Assembly: GCF_047675955.1 (NCBI RefSeq)
Contig: NW_027327424.1
Location: forward strand, 606,992 to 670,991
Length of the DNA: 64,000 bases
From: Chlorocebus sabaeus
Lineage: Eukaryota; Chordata; Mammalia; Primates; Cercopithecidae
Reading direction: 5' to 3'
Shown here: piece after piece, positions 34,048 to 46,640 of the stretch
Layout: every line of letters begins with the position of its first letter
How positions within the stretch are numbered: position 1 is the stretch's first letter
Program-made: the position numbers and the translations under genes
The notes under the pieces: generated by a model
Told to the model about the DNA's origin: nothing
The model's input: the letters and a program-made list of their open reading frames with translations, nothing else
Databases searched by the model: none

Positions 34048-36120
34048 TCACAGAGTTACATCTTTCCCTTCAAGAAGCCTTTCGCTAAGGCTGTTCTTGT
34101 GGAATTGGCAAAGGGATATTTGGAAGCCCATAGATGTCTATGGTGAAAAAGGAAATATCTTCCGTTCAAAACTGGAAAGAAGCTTTCTGAGAAACTGCTC
34201 TGTGTTCTGTGAATTCATCTCACAGAGTTACATCTTTCCCTTCAAGAAGCCTTTCGCTAAGGCTGTTCTTGTGGAATTGGCAAAGGGATATTTGGAAGCC
34301 CATAGAGGGCTATGGTGAAAAAGGAAATATCTTCCGTTCAAAACTGGAAAGAAGCTTTCTGAGAAACTGCTCTGTGTTCTTTGAATTCATCTCACAGAGT
34401 TACATCTTTCCCTTCAAGAAGCCTTTCGCTAAGGCTGTTCTTGTGGAATTGGCAAAGGGATATTTGGAAGCCCATAGAGGCCTATGGTGAAAAAGGAAAT
34501 ATCTTCCGTTCAAAACTGGAAAGAAGCTTTCTGAGAAACTGCTCTGTGTTCTGTGAATTCATCTCACAGAGTTACATCTTTCCCTTCAAGAAGCCTTTCG
34601 CTAAGGCTGTTCTTGTGGAATTGGCAAAGGGATATTTGGAAGCCCATAGAGGGCTATGGTGAAAAAGGAAATATCTTCCGTTCAAAACTGGAAAGAAGCT
34701 TTCTGTGAAACTGCTCTGTGTTCTGTGAATTCATCTCACAGAGTTACATCTTTCCCTTCAAGAAGCCTTTCGCTGAGGCTGTTCTTGTGGAATTGGCAAA
34801 GGGATATTTGGAAGCCCTTAGAGGGCTATGGTGAAAAAGGAAATATCTTCCGTTCAAAACTGGAAAGAAGCTTTCTGAGAAACTGCTCTGTGTTCTGTTA
34901 ATTCATCTCACAGAGTTACATCTTTCCCTTCAAGAAGCCTTTCGCTAAGGCTGTTCTTGTGGAATTGGCAAAGCGATATTTGGAAGCCCATAGAGGCCTA
35001 TGGTGAAAAAGGAAATATCTTCCGTTCAAAACTGGAAAGAAGCTTTCTGAGAAACTGCTCTGTGTTCTGTGAATTCATCTCACAGAGTTACATCTTTCCC
35101 TTCAAGAAGCCTTTCGCTAAGGCTGTTCTTGTGGAATTGGCAAAGGGATATTTGGAAGCCCATAGAAGGCTATGGTGAAAAAGGAAATATCTTCCGTTCA
35201 AAACTGGAAAGAAGCTTTCTGAGAAACTGTTCTGTGTTCTGTTAATTCATCTCACAGAGTTACATCTTTCCCTTCAAGAAGCCTTTCGCTAAGGCTGTTC
35301 TTGTGGAATTGGCAAAGGGATATTTGGAAGCCCATAGAGGGCTATGGTGAAAAAGGAAATATCTTCCGTTCAAAACTGGAAAGAAGCTTTCTGAGAAACT
35401 GCTCTGTGTTCTGTGAATTCCTCTCCAAGAGTTACATTTTTCCCTTCAAGAAGCCTTTCGCTAAGGCTGTTCTTGTGGAATTGGCAAAGGGATATTTGGA
35501 AGCCCATAGAGGACTATGGTGAAAAAGGAAATATCTTCCGTTCAAAACTGGAAAGAAGCTTTCTGAGAAACTGTTCTGTGTTCTGTTAATTCATCTCACA
35601 GAGTTACATCTTTCCCTTCAAGAAGCCTTTCGCTTAGGCTGTTCTTGTGGAATTGGCAAAGGGATATTTGGAAGCCCATAGAGGGCTATGGTGAAAAAGG
35701 AAATATCTTCCGTTCAAAACTGGAAAGAAGCTTTCTGAGAAACTGCTCTGTGTTCTGTGAATTCATCTCACAGAGTTACATCTTTCCCTTCAAGAAGCCT
35801 TTCGCTAAGGCTGTTCTTGTGGAATTGGCAAAGGGATATTTGGAAGCCCATAGAGGGCTATGGTGAAAAAGGAAATATCTTCCGTTCAAAACTGGAAAGA
35901 AGCTTTCTGAGAAACTGCTCTGTGTTCTGTGAATTCATCTCACAGAGTTACATCTTTCCCTTCAAGAAGCCTTTCGCTAAGGCTGTTCTTTTGGAATTGG
36001 CAAAGGGATATTTGGAAGCCCATAGATGTCTATGGTGAAAAAGGAAATATCTTCCGTTCAAAACTGGAAAGAAGCTTTCTGAGAAACTGCTCTGGGTTCT
36101 GTTAATTCATCTCACAGAGT
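34048..36120 (+). repeat. Mosaic block M1, related to 46.65-49.7 kb
   Basis: After ~34,130 the array follows 46,651 onward at an offset of 12,554 bp (73 monomers minus two 1-bp deletions). Markers are TAGATGTCT (~34,132 and ~46,686) and TTCTTTGAATTC (~34,378 and ~46,932). From ~35.2 kb the partner becomes 48,887 onward at 13,586 bp, including CCTCTCCAAG (~35,421 and ~49,007) and GCTTAGGC (~35,634 and ~49,220). The 1,032-bp change of offset equals the 6-monomer duplication at ~46.9-48.7 kb. Private change: CTTTCTGTGAAAC at ~34,705. Confidence 0.8.
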
Positions 36121-37930
36121 TACATCTTTCCCTTCAAGAAGCCTTTCGCTAAGGCTGTTCTTGTGGAATTGGCAAAGGGATATTTGGAAGCCCATAGAGG
36201 CCTATGGTGAAAAAGGAAATATCTTCCTTTCAAAACTGGAAAGAAGCTTTCTGAGAAACTGCTCTGTGTTCTGTGAATTCGTCTCACAGAATTACATCTT
36301 TCCCTTCAAAAAGCCTTTCGCTAAGGCTGTTCTTGTGGAATTGGCAAAGCGATATTTGGAAGACCATAGAGGGCTATGGTGAAAAAGGAAATATCTTCCG
36401 TTCAAAACTGGAAAGAAGCTTTCTGAGAAACTGCTCTGTGTTCTGTTAATTCATCTCACAGAGTTACATCTTTCCCTTCAAGAAGCCTTTCGCTAAGGCT
36501 GTTCTTGTGGAATTGGCAAAGGGATATTTGGAAGCCCATAGAGGCCTATGGTGAAAAAGGAAATATCTTCCGTTCAAAACTGGAAAGAAGCTTTCTGAGA
36601 AACTGCTCTGTGTTCTGTGAATTCATCTCACAGAGTTACATCTTTCCCTTCAAGAAGCCTTTCGCAAAGGCTGTTCTTGTGGAATTGGCAAAGGGATATT
36701 TGGAAGCCCATAGAGGGCTATGGTGAAAAAGGAAATATCTTCCGTTCAAAACTGGAAAGAAGCTTTCTGAGAAACTGCTCTGTGTTCTGTGAATTCATCT
36801 CACAGAGTTACATCTTTCCCTTCAAGAAGCCTTTCGTTAAGGCTGTTCTTGTGGAATTGGCAAAGGGATATTTGGAAGCCCATAGACGACTATGGTGAAA
36901 AAGGAAATATCTTCCGTTCAAAACTGGAAAGAAGCTTTCTGAGAAACTGCTCTGGGTTCTGTGAATTCATCTCACAGAGTTACATGTTTCCCTTCAAGAA
37001 GCCTTTCGCTAAGGCTGTTCTTGTGGAATTGGCAAAGGGATATTTGGAAGCCCATAGAGATCTATGGTGAAAAAGGAAATATCTTCCGTTCAAAACTGGA
37101 AAGAAGCTTTCTGAGAAACTGCTCTGTGTTCTGTGAATTCATCTCACAGAGTTACATCTTTCCCTTCAAGAAGCCTTTCGCTAAGGCTGTTCTTGTGGAA
37201 TTGGCAAAGGGATATTTGGAAGCCCATAGATGTCTATGGTGAAAAAGGAAATATCTTCCGTTCAAAACTGGAAAGAAGCTTTCTGAGAAACTGCTCTGGG
37301 TTCTGTTAATTCATCTGACAGAGTTACATCTTTCCCTTCAAGGAGCCTTTCGCTAAGGCTGTTCTTGTGTAATTGGCAAAGGGATATTTGGAAGCCCATA
37401 GAGGCCTATGGTGAAAAAGGAAATATCTTCCTTTCAAAACTGGAAAGAAGCTTTCTGAGAAACTGCTCTGTGTTCTGTGAATTCATCTCACAGAATTACA
37501 TCTTTCCCTTCAAGAAGCCTTTCGCTAAGGCTGTTCATGTGGAATTGGCAAAGCGATATTTGGAAGCCCATAGAGGGCTATGGTGAAATAGGAAATATCT
37601 TCCGTTCAAAACTGGAAAGAAGCTTTCTGAGAAACTGCTCTGTGTTCTGTGAATTCATCTCACAGAGTTACATCTTTCCCTTCAAGAAGCCTTTCGCTAA
37701 GGCTGTTCTTGTGGAATTGGCAAAGGGATATTTGGAAGCCCATAGAGGCCTATGGTGAAAAAGGAAATATCTTCCGTTCAAAACTGGAAAGAAGCTTTCT
37801 GAGAAACTGCTCTGTGTTCTGTGAATTCATCTCACAGAGTTACATCTTTCCCTTCAAGAAGCCTTTCGCTGAGGCTGTTCTTGTGGAATTGGCAAAGGGA
37901 TATTTGGAAGCCCATAGAGGCCTATGGTGA
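36121..37930 (+). repeat. Mosaic block M2, related to 53.2-54.6 kb
   Basis: This block matches 53,187 onward at an offset of 16,682 bp (97 monomers minus 2 bp). Shared rare markers in order: TTCGCAAAGG (~36,663 and ~53,345), TAGACGACT (~36,884 and ~53,566), CTGGGTTCTGTGAATTC, ACATGTTTCC (~36,982 and ~53,664), TAGAGATCT (~37,056 and ~53,738), ATCTGACAG (~37,315 and ~53,997), AAGGAGCC (~37,340 and ~54,022), GTGTAATTGG (~37,370 and ~54,052), and GAAATAGGAA (~37,587 and ~54,269). Private here: GTTCATGTGG at ~37,536, AATTCGTCTC at ~36,280 and AAGACCATAG at ~36,362. Confidence 0.82.
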
Positions 37931-39020
37931 AAAAGGAAATATCTTCCGTTCAAAACTGGAAAGAAGCTTTCTGAGAAACTGCTCTGTGTTCTGTGAATTC
38001 ATCTCACAGAGTTACATCTTTCCCTTCAAGAAGCCTTTCGCTAAGGCTGTTCTTGTGGAATTGGCAAAGGGATATTTAGAAGCCCATAGAGGGCTATGGT
38101 GAAAAAGAAAATATCTTCCGTTCAAAACTGGAAAGAAGCTTTCTGAGAAACTGCTCTGTGTTCTGTGAATTCATCTCACAGAGTTACATCTTTCCCTTCA
38201 AGAAGCCTTTCGCTAAGGCTGTTCTTGTGGAATTGGCAAAGGGATATTTGGAAGCCCATAGAGGGCTATGGTGAAAAAGGAAATATCTTCCGTTCAAAAC
38301 TGGAAAGAAGCTTTCTGAGAAACTGCTCTGTGTTCTGTGAATTCATCTCACAGAGTTACATCTTTCCCTTCAAGAAGCCTTTCGCTAAGGCTGTTCTTGT
38401 GGAATTGGCAAAGCGATATTTGGAAGCCCATAGAGGCCTATGGTGAAAAAGGAAATATCTTCCGTTCAAAACTGGAAAGAAGCTTTCTGAGAAACTGCTC
38501 TGTGTTCTGTTAATTCATCTCACAGAGTTACATCTTTCCCTTCAAGAAGCCTTTCGCTAAGGCTGTTCTTGTGGAATTGGCAAAGGGATATTTGGAAGCC
38601 CATAGAGGCCTATGGTGAAAAAGGAAATATCTTCCGTTCAAAACTGGAAAGAAGCTTTCTGAGAAACTGCTCTGTGTTCTGTGAATTCATCTCACAGAGT
38701 TACATCTTTCCCTTCAAGAAGCCTTTCGCTAAGGCTGTTCTTGTGGAATTGGCAAAGGGATATTTGGAAGCCCATAGAGGGCTATGGTGAAAAAGGAAAT
38801 ATCTTCCGTTCAAAACTGGAAAGAAGCTTTCTGAGAAACTGCTCTGTGTTCTGTGAATTCATCTCACAGAGTTACATCTTTCCCTTCAAGAAGCCTTTCG
38901 TTAAGGCTGTTCTTGTGGAATTGGCAAAGGGATATTTGGAAGCCCATAGAGGACTATGGTGAAAAAGGAAATATCTTCCGTTCAAAACTGGGAAGAAGCT
39001 TTCTGAGAAACTGTTCTGTG
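37931..39020 (+). repeat. Compressed, internally deleted relative of the family C unit
   Basis: 37.95-38.45 kb follows ~19.9-20.4 kb (offset 18,060, 105 monomers; AAAGAAAATATC at ~38,106). 38.5-38.8 kb follows ~18.4-18.7 kb (offset 20,124, 117 monomers). 38.9 kb onward follows ~19.45 kb (offset 19,436, 113 monomers; TTCGTTAAGG at ~38,899 and ACTGGGAAG at ~38,988). The stepwise change of offset by whole monomers implies at least two deletions or exchanges within about 1 kb. Private: ATTTAGAAGCCC at ~38,077. Confidence 0.7.
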
Positions 39021-41572
39021 TTCTGTTAATTCATCTCACAGAGTTACATCTTTCCCTTCAAGAAGCCTTTCGCTAAGGCTGTTCTTGTGGAATTGGCAAA
39101 GGGATATTTGGAAGCCCATAGAGGGCTATGGTGAAAAAGGAAATATCTTCCGTTCAAAACTGGAAAGAAGCTTTCTGAGAAACTGCTCTGTGTTCTGTGA
39201 ATTCATCTCACAGAGTTACATCTTTCCCTTCAAGAAGCCTTTCGCTAAGGCTGTTCTTGTGGAATTGGCAAAGGGATATTTGGAAGCCCATAGAGGGCTA
39301 TGGTGAAAAAGGAAATATCTTCCGTTCAAAACTGGAAAGAAGCTTTCTGAGAAACTGCTCTGTGTTCTGTGAATTCATCTCACAGAGTTACATCTTTCCC
39401 TTCAAGAAGCCTTTCGCTAAGGCTGTTCTTGTGGAATTGGCAAAGGGATATTTGGAAGCCCATAGAGGGCTATGGTGAAAAAGAAAATATCTTCCGTTCA
39501 AAACTGGAAAGAAGCTTTCTGAGAAACTGCTCTGTGTTCTGTGAATTCATCTCACAGAGTTACATCTTTCCCTTCAAGAAGCCTTTCGCTAAGGCTGTTC
39601 TTGTGGAATTGGCAAAGGGATATTTGGAAGCCCATAGAGGGCTATGGTGAAAAAGGAAATATCTTCCGTTCAAAACTGGAAAGAAGCTTTCTGAGAAACT
39701 GCTCTGTGTTCTGTGAATTCATCTCACAGAGTTACATCTTTCCCTTCAAGAAGCCTTTCGCTAAGGCTGTTCTTGTGGAATTGGCAAAGCGATATTTGGA
39801 AGCCCTTAGAGGCCTATGGTGAAAAAGGAAATATCTTCCGTTCAAAACTGGAAAGAAGCTTTCTGAGAAACTGCTCTGTGTTCTGTGAATTCATCTCACA
39901 GAGTTACATCTTTCCCTTCAAGAAGCCTTTCGCTAAGGCTGTTCTTGTGGAATTGGCAAAGGGATATTTGGAAGCCCATAGAAGGCTATGGTGAAAAAGG
40001 AAATATCTTCCGTTCAAAACTGGAAAGAAGCTTTCTGAGAAACTGTTCTGTGTTCTGTTAATTCATCTCACAGAGTTACATCTTTCCCTTCAAGAAGCCT
40101 TTCGCTAAGGCTGTTCTTGTGGAATTGGCAAAGGGATATTTGGAAGCCCATAGAGGCCTATGGTGAAAAAGGAAATATCTTCCTTTCAAAACTGGAAAGA
40201 AGCTTTCTGAGAAACTGCTCTGTGTTCTGTGAATTCATCTCACAGAATTACATCTTTCCCTTCAAGAAGCCTTTCGCTAAGGCTGTTCTTGTGGAATTGG
40301 CAAAGCGATATTTGGAAGCCCATAGAGGGCTATGGTGAAAAAGGAAATATCTTCCGTTCAAAACTGGAAAGAAGCTTTCTGAGAAACTGCTCTGTGTTCT
40401 GTTAATTCATCTCACAGAGTTACATCTTTCCCTTCAAGAAGCCTTTCGCTAAGGCTGTTCTTGTGGAATTGGCAAAGGGATATTTGGAAGCCCATAGAGG
40501 CCTATGGTGAAAAAGGAAATATCTTCCGTTCAAAACTGGAAAGAAGCTTTCTGAGAAACTGCTCTGTGTTCTGTGAATTCATCTCACAGAGTTACATCTT
40601 TCCCTTCAAGAAGCCTTTCGCTAAGGCTGTTCTTGTGGAATTGGCAAAGGGATATTTGGAAGCCCATAGAGGGCTATGGTGAAAAAGGAAATATCTTCCG
40701 TTCAAAACTGGAAAGAAGCTTTCTGAGAAACTGCTCTGTGTTCTGTGAATTCATCTCACAGAGTTACATCTTTCCCTTCAAGAAGCCTTTCGCTAAGGCT
40801 GTTCTTGTGGAATTGGCAAAGGGATATTTGGAAGCCCATAGATGGCTATGGTGAAAAAGGAAATATCTTCCGTTCAAAACTGGAAAGAAGCTTTCTGAGA
40901 AACTGCTCTGTGTTCTGTGAATTCATCTCACAGAGTTACATCTTTCCCTTCAAGAAGCCTTTCGCTAAGGCTGTTCTTGTGGAATTGGCAAAGGGATATT
41001 TGGAAGCCCATAGAGGGCTATGGTGAAAAAGGAAATATCTTCCGTTCAAAACTGGAAAGAAGCTTTCTGAGAAACTGCTCTGTGTTCTGTGAATTCATCT
41101 CACAGAGTTACATCTTTCCCTTCAAGAAGCCTTTCGCTGAGGCTGTTCTTGTGGAATTGGCAAAGGGATATTTGGAAGCCCATAGAGGGCTATGGTGAAA
41201 AAGGAAATATATTCCGTTCAAAACTGGAAAGAAGCTTTCTGAGAAACTGCTCTGTGTTTTGTTAATTCATCTCACAGAGTTACATCTTTCCCTTCAAGAA
41301 GCCTTTCGCTAAGGCTGTTCTTGTGGAATTGGCAAAGGGATATTTGGAAGCCCTTAGAGGGCTACGGTGAAAAAGGAAATATCTTCCGTTCAAAACTGGA
41401 AAGAAGCTTTCTGAGAAACTGCTCTGTGTTCTGTGAATTCATCTCACAGAGTTACATCTTTCCCTTCAAGAAGCCTTTCGTTAAGGCTGTTCTTGTGGAA
41501 TTGGCAAAGGGATATTTGGAAGCCCATAGAGGACTATGGTGAAAAAGGAAATATCTTCCGTTCAAAACTGGG
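39021..41572 (+). repeat. Third partial copy of family C core
   Basis: This segment tracks 19.6-22.1 kb at an offset of 19,436 bp (113 monomers): AAAGAAAATATC (~39,482), GCGATATTT (~39,788), TTCCTTTC plus CAGAATTAC (~40,179-40,247), TAGATGGCT (~40,841), AATATATTCC (~41,206), CTTAGAGGGCTACGG (~41,353), TTCGTTAAGG (~41,479) and ACTGGGAAG (~41,570). It ends at a chimeric monomer. Private: CTTAGAGGCCT near 39,806. Confidence 0.82.
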
Positions 41573-41704
41573 AAGAAGCTTTCTGAGAAACTGCTCTGTG
41601 TTCTGTGAATTCCTCTCCAAGAGTTACATTTTTCCCTTCAAGAAGCCTTTCGCTAAGGCTGTTCTTGTGGAATTGGCAAAGGGATATTTGGAAGCCCATA
41701 GATG
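41573..41704 (+). repeat. Chimeric monomer joining three sequence contexts
   Basis: The ACTGGGAAG variant (41,571-41,572) belongs to the family C core, where it is followed by ACTGTTCTG and TTAATTC. Here it is followed by CTGCTCTG (C at 41,594) and CCTCTCCAAGAGTTACATTTTT (41,611-41,632), the state seen at ~35,421 and ~49,007. By 41,704 the sequence reads TAGATGTCT and follows ~32,416 at an offset of 9,288 bp (54 monomers). Two exchange points are therefore bracketed, at 41,573-41,594 and ~41,632-41,704. Confidence 0.7.
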
Positions 41705-43760
41705 TCTATGGTGAAAAAGGAAATATCTTCCGTTCAAAACTGGAAAGAAGCTTTCTGAGAAACTGCTCTGGGTTCTGTTAATTCATCTCACAGAGTTACA
41801 TCTTTCCCTTCAAGAAGCCTTTCGCTAAGGCTGTTCTTGTGGAATTGGCAAAGGGATATTTGGAAGCCCATAGAGGGCTATGGTGAAAAAGGAAATATCT
41901 TCCGTTCAAAACTGGAAAGAAGCTTTCTGAGAAACTGCTCTGTGTTCTCTGAATTCATCTCACAGAGTTACATCTTTCCCTTCAAGAAGCCTTTCGCTGA
42001 GGCTGTTCTTGTGGAATTGGCAAAGGGATATTTGGAAGCCCATAGAGGGCTATGGTGAAAAAGGAAATATCTTCCGTTCAAAACTGGAAAGAAGCTTTCT
42101 GAGAAACTGCTCTGTGTTCTGTGAATTCATCTCACAGAGTTACATCTTTCCCTTCAAGAAGCCTTTCGCTAAGGCTGTTCTTGTGGAATTGGCAAAGGGA
42201 TATTTGGAAGCCCTTAGAGGGCTATGGTGAAAAAGGAAATATCTTCCGTTCAAAACTGGAAAGAAGCTTTCTGAGAAACTGCTCTGTGTTCTGTTAATTC
42301 ATCTCACAGAGTTACATCTTTCCCTTCAAGAAGCCTTTCGCTGAGGCTGTTCTTGTGGAATTGGCAAAGGGATATTTGGAAGCCCATAGAGGGCTATGGT
42401 GAAAAAGGAAATATCTTCCGTTCAAAACTGGAAAGAAGCTTTCTGAGAAACTGCTCTGTGTTCTGTTAATTCATCTCACAGAGTTACATCTTTCCCTTCA
42501 AGAAGCCTTTCGCTAAGGCTGTTCTTGTGGAATTGGCAAAGCGATATTTGGAAGCCCATAGAGGCCTATGGTGAAAAAGGAAATATCTTCCGTTCAAAAC
42601 TGGAAAGAAGCTTTCTGAGAAACTGCTCTGTGTTCTGTGAATTCATCTCACAGAGTTACATCTTTCCCTTCAAGAAGCCTTTCGCTAAGGCTGTTCTTGT
42701 GGAATTGGCAAAGGGATATTTGGAAGCCCATAGAAGGCTATGGTGAAAAAGGAAATATCTTCCGTTCAAAACTGGAAAGAAGCTTTCTGAGAAACTGCTC
42801 TGTGTTCTGTTAATTCATCTCACAGAGTTACATCTTTCCCTTCAAGAAGCCTTTCGCTAAGGCTGTTCTTGTGGAATTGGCAAAGGGATATTTGGAAGCC
42901 CATAGAGGGCTATGGTGAAAAAGGAAATATCTTCCGTTCAAAACTGGAAAGAAGCTTTCTGAGAAACTGCTCTGTGTTCTTTGAATTCATCTCACAGAGT
43001 TACATCTTTCCCTTCAAGAAGCCTTTCGCTAAGGCTGTTCTTGTGGAATTGGCAAAGGGATATTTGGAAGCCCATAGAGGCCTATGGTGAAAAAGGAAAT
43101 ATCTTCCGTTCAAAACTGGAAAGAAGCTTTCTGAGAAACTGCTCTGTGTTCTGTGAATTCATCTCACAGAGTTACATCTTTCCCTTCAAGAAGCCTTTCG
43201 CTAAGGCTGTTCTTGTGGAATTGGCAAAGGGATATTTGGAAGCCCATAGAGGGCTATGGTGAAAAAGGAAATATCTTCCGTTCAAAACTGGAAAGAAGCT
43301 TTCTGAGAAACTGCTCTGTGTTCTGTGAATTCATCTCACAGAGTTACATCTTTCCCTTCAAGAAGCCTTTCGCTGAGGCTGTTCTTGTGGAATTGGCAAA
43401 GGGATATTTGGAAGCCCTTAGAGGGCTATGGTGAAAAAGGAAATATCTTCCGTTCAAAACTGGAAAGAAGCTTTCTGAGAAACTGCTCTGTGTTCTGTTA
43501 ATTCATCTCACAGAGTTACATCTTTCCCTTCAAGAAGCCTTTCCCTAAGGCTGTTCTTGTGGAATTGGCAAAGCGATATTTGGAAGCCCATAGAGGCCTA
43601 TGGTGAAAAAGGAAATATCTTCCGTTCAAAACTGGAAAGAAGCTTTCTGAGAAACTGCTCTGTGTTCTGTGAATTCATCTCACAGAGTTACATCTTTCCC
43701 TTCAAGAAGCCTTTCGCTAAGGCTGTTCTTGTGGAATTGGCAAAGGGATATTTGGAAGCC
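41705..43760 (+). repeat. Mosaic block M3, related to 32.4-33.5 kb then to 46.8-47.7 kb
   Basis: The block follows family C copy 2 at offset 9,288 bp through TTCTCTGAATTC (~41,946), GCTGAGG and CTTAGAGGGCTATGG (~42,212). From TTCTTTGAATTC at ~42,978 it is the partner of ~46,932 at offset 3,954 (23 monomers minus two 1-bp deletions), as far as TAGATGGCT at ~43,764. Private: TTCCCTAAGG at 43,544. Confidence 0.75.
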
Positions 43761-43794
43761 CATAGATGGCTATGGTGAAAAAGGAAATATCTTC

Positions 43795-43808
43795 CGTTCA
43801 AACTGGAA
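43795..43808 (+). repeat. 1-bp deletion, GTTCAAACTGG
   Basis: Three A instead of four after GTTC. It is private to this monomer and shifts the monomer phase by one base for everything downstream; the counterparts at ~40,877 and ~47,755 have four. Confidence 0.8.
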
Positions 43809-45995
43809 AGAAGCTTTCTGAGAAACTGCTCTGTGTTCTGTGAATTCATCTCACAGAGTTACATCTTTCCCTTCAAGAAGCCTTTCGCTAAGGCTGTTCT
43901 TGTGGAATTGGCAAAGGGATATTTGGAAGCCCATAGAGGGCTATGGTGAAAAAGGAAATATCTTCCGTTCAAAACTGGAAAGAAGCTTTCTGAGAAACTG
44001 CTCTGTGTTCTGTGAATTCATCTCACAGAGTTACATCTTTCCCTTCAAGAAGCCTTTCGCTGAGGCTGTTCTTGTGGAATTGGCAAAGGGATATTTGGAA
44101 GCCCATAGAGGGCTATGGTGAAAAAGGAAATATATTCCGTTCAAAACTGGAAAGAAGCTTTCTGAGAAACTGCTCTGTGTTTTGTTAATTCATCTCACAG
44201 AGTTACATCTTTCCCTTCAAGAAGCCTTTCGCTAAGGCTGTTCTTGTGGAATTGGCAAAGGGATATTTGGAAGCCCTTAGAGGGCTACGGTGAAAAAGGA
44301 AATATCTTCCGTTCAAAACTGGAAAGAAGCTTTCTGAGAAACTGCTCTGTGTTCTGTGAATTCATCTCACAGAGTTACATCTTTCCCTTCAAGAAGCCTT
44401 TCGTTAAGGCTGTTCTTGTGGAATTGGCAAAGGGATATTTGGAAGCCCATAGAGGACTATGGTGAAAAAGGAAATATCTTCCGTTCAAAACTGGGAAGAA
44501 GCTTTCTGAGAAACTGTTCTGTGTTCTGTTAATTCATCTCACAGAGTTACATCTTTCCCTTCAAGAAGCCTTTCGCTAAGGCTGTTCTTGTGGAATTGGC
44601 AAAGGGATATTTGGAAGCCCGTAGAGGGCTATGGTGAAAAAGTAAATATCTTCCGTTCAAAACTGGAAAGAAGCTTTCTGAGAAACTGCTCTGTGTTCTC
44701 TGAATTCATCTCACAGAGTTATATCTTTCCCTTCAAGAAGCCTTTCGCTGAGGCTGTTCTTGTGGAATTGGCAAAGGGATATTTGGAAGCCCATAGAGGG
44801 CTACGGTGAAAAAGGAAATATCTTCCGTTCAAAACTGGAAAGAAGCTTTCTGAGAAACTGCTCTGTGTTCTGTGAATTCATCTCACAGAGTTACATCTTT
44901 CCCTTCAAGAAGCCTTTCGCTAAGGCTGTTCTTGTGGAATTGGCAAAGGGATATTTGGAAGGCCTTAGAGGGCTATGGTGAAAAAGGAAATATCTTCCGT
45001 TCAAAACTGGAAAGAAGCTTTCTGAGAAACTGCTCTGTGTTCTGTGAATTCATCTCACAGAGTTACATCTTTCCCTTCAAGAAGCCTTTCGCTAAGGCTG
45101 TTCTTGTGGAATTGGCAAAGGGATATTTGGAAGCCCATAGAGGGCTATGGTGAAAAAGGAAATATCTTCCGTTCAAAAATGGAAAGAAGCTTTCTGAGAA
45201 ACTGCTCTGTGTTCTGTGAATTCATCTCACAGAGTTACATCTTTCCCTTCAAGAAGCCTTTCGCTAAGGCTGTTCTTGTGGAATTGGCAAAGGGATATTT
45301 GGAAGCCCATAGAGGGCTATGGTGAAAAAGGAAATATCTTCCGTTCAAAACTGGAAAGAAGCTTTCTGAGAAACTGCTCTGTGTTCTGTGAATTCATCTC
45401 ACAGAGTTACATCTTTCCCTTCAAGAAGCCTTTCGCTAAGGCTGTTCTTGTGGAATTGGCAAAGGGATATTTGGAAGCCCATAGATGTCTATGGTGAAAA
45501 AGGAAATATCTTCCGTTCAAAACTGGAAAGAAGCTTTCTGAGAAACTGCTCTGGGTTCTGTTAATTCATCTCACAGAGTTACATCTTTCCCTTCAAGAAG
45601 CCTTTCGCTAAGGCTGTTCTTGTGGAATTGGCAAAGGGATATTTGGAAGCCCATAGAGGGCTATGGTGAAAAAGGAAATATCTTCCGTTCAAAACTGGAA
45701 ATAAGCTTTCTGAGAAACTGCTCTGTGTTCTCTGAATTCATCTCACAGAGTTACATCTTTCCCTTCAAGAAGCCTTTCGCTGAGGCTGTTCTTGTGGAAT
45801 TGGCAAAGGGATATTTGGAAGCCCATAGAGGGCTATGGTGAAAAAGGAAATATCTTCCGTTCAAAACTGGAAAGAAGCTTTCTGAGAAACTGCTCTGTGT
45901 TCTGTGAATTCATCTCACAGAGTTACATCTTTCCCTTCAAGAAGCCTTTCGCTAAGGCTGTTCTTGTGGAATTGGCAAAGGGATATTTGGAAGCC

Positions 45996-46010
45996 CTTAG
46001 AGGCTATGGT
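45996..46010 (+). repeat. 1-bp deletion, TTAGAGGCTATGG
   Basis: Two G before CTATGG where related copies (~42,213, ~32,925) have three. The loop of the CCATAG/CTATGG-type dyad is shortened to three bases. The deletion is private to this copy and, as at ~2,828, makes the reading frame continue into the next monomer. Confidence 0.8.
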
Positions 46011-46640
46011 GAAAAAGGAAATATCTTCCGTTCAAAACTGGAAAGAAGCTTTCTGAGAAACTGCCCTGTGTTCTGTTAATTCATCTCACAGAGTTACATC
46101 TTTCCCTTCAAGAAGCCTTTCGCTGAGGCTGTTCTTGTGGAATTGGCAAAGGGATATTTGGAAGCCCATAGAGGGCTATGGTGAAAAAGGAAATATCTTC
46201 CGTTCAAAACTGGAAAGAAGCTTTCTGAGAAACTGCTCTGTGTTCTGTTAATTCATCTCACAGAGTTACATCTTTCCCTTCAAGAAGCCTTTCGCTAAGG
46301 CTGTTCTTGTGGAATTGGCAAAGCGATATTTGGAAGCCCATAGAGGCCTATGGTGAAAAAGGAAATATCTTCCGTTCAAAACTGGAAAGAAGCTTTCTGA
46401 GAAACTGCTCTGTGTTCTGTGAATTCATCTCACAGAGTTACATCTTTCCCTTCAAGAAGCCTTTCGCTAAGGCTGTTCTTGTGGAATTGGCAAAGGGATA
46501 TTTGGAAGCCCATAGAAGGCTATGGTGAAAAAGGAAATATCTTCCGTTCAAAACTGGAAAGAAGCTTTCTGAGAAACTGCTCTGTGTTCTGTTAATTCAT
46601 CTCACAGAGTTACATCTTTCCCTTCAAGAAGCCTTTCGCT

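Larger units (their letters stand above)
43761..46640 (+). repeat. Mosaic block M4, related to the end of the family C unit
   Basis: From TAGATGGCT at 43,764 the order is that of ~40,841 onward at 17 monomers (2,924 bp, then 2,923 after the deletion at ~43,800). After ACTGGGAAG (~44,492) it continues like ~22.2-24.5 kb: AAAGTAAATATC (~44,641), CTACGGTG (~44,803), GTTCAAAAATGG (~45,175), TAGATGTCT (~45,484) and TTCTCTGAATTC (~45,730). Private: GTTATATC (~44,718), GAAGGCCTTAG (~44,959), GGAAATAAGC (~45,698) and CTGCCCTGTG (~46,062). Confidence 0.75.

Noticed and set aside
36830..36850. TTCGTT in monomers reading TTTCGTTAAGGCTG as a possible CENP-B box
   Set aside because: Only the first six bases resemble YTTCGTTGGAARCGGGA. 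The required A and CGGG are absent, and the position is not that of the CENP-B box in alpha satellite.
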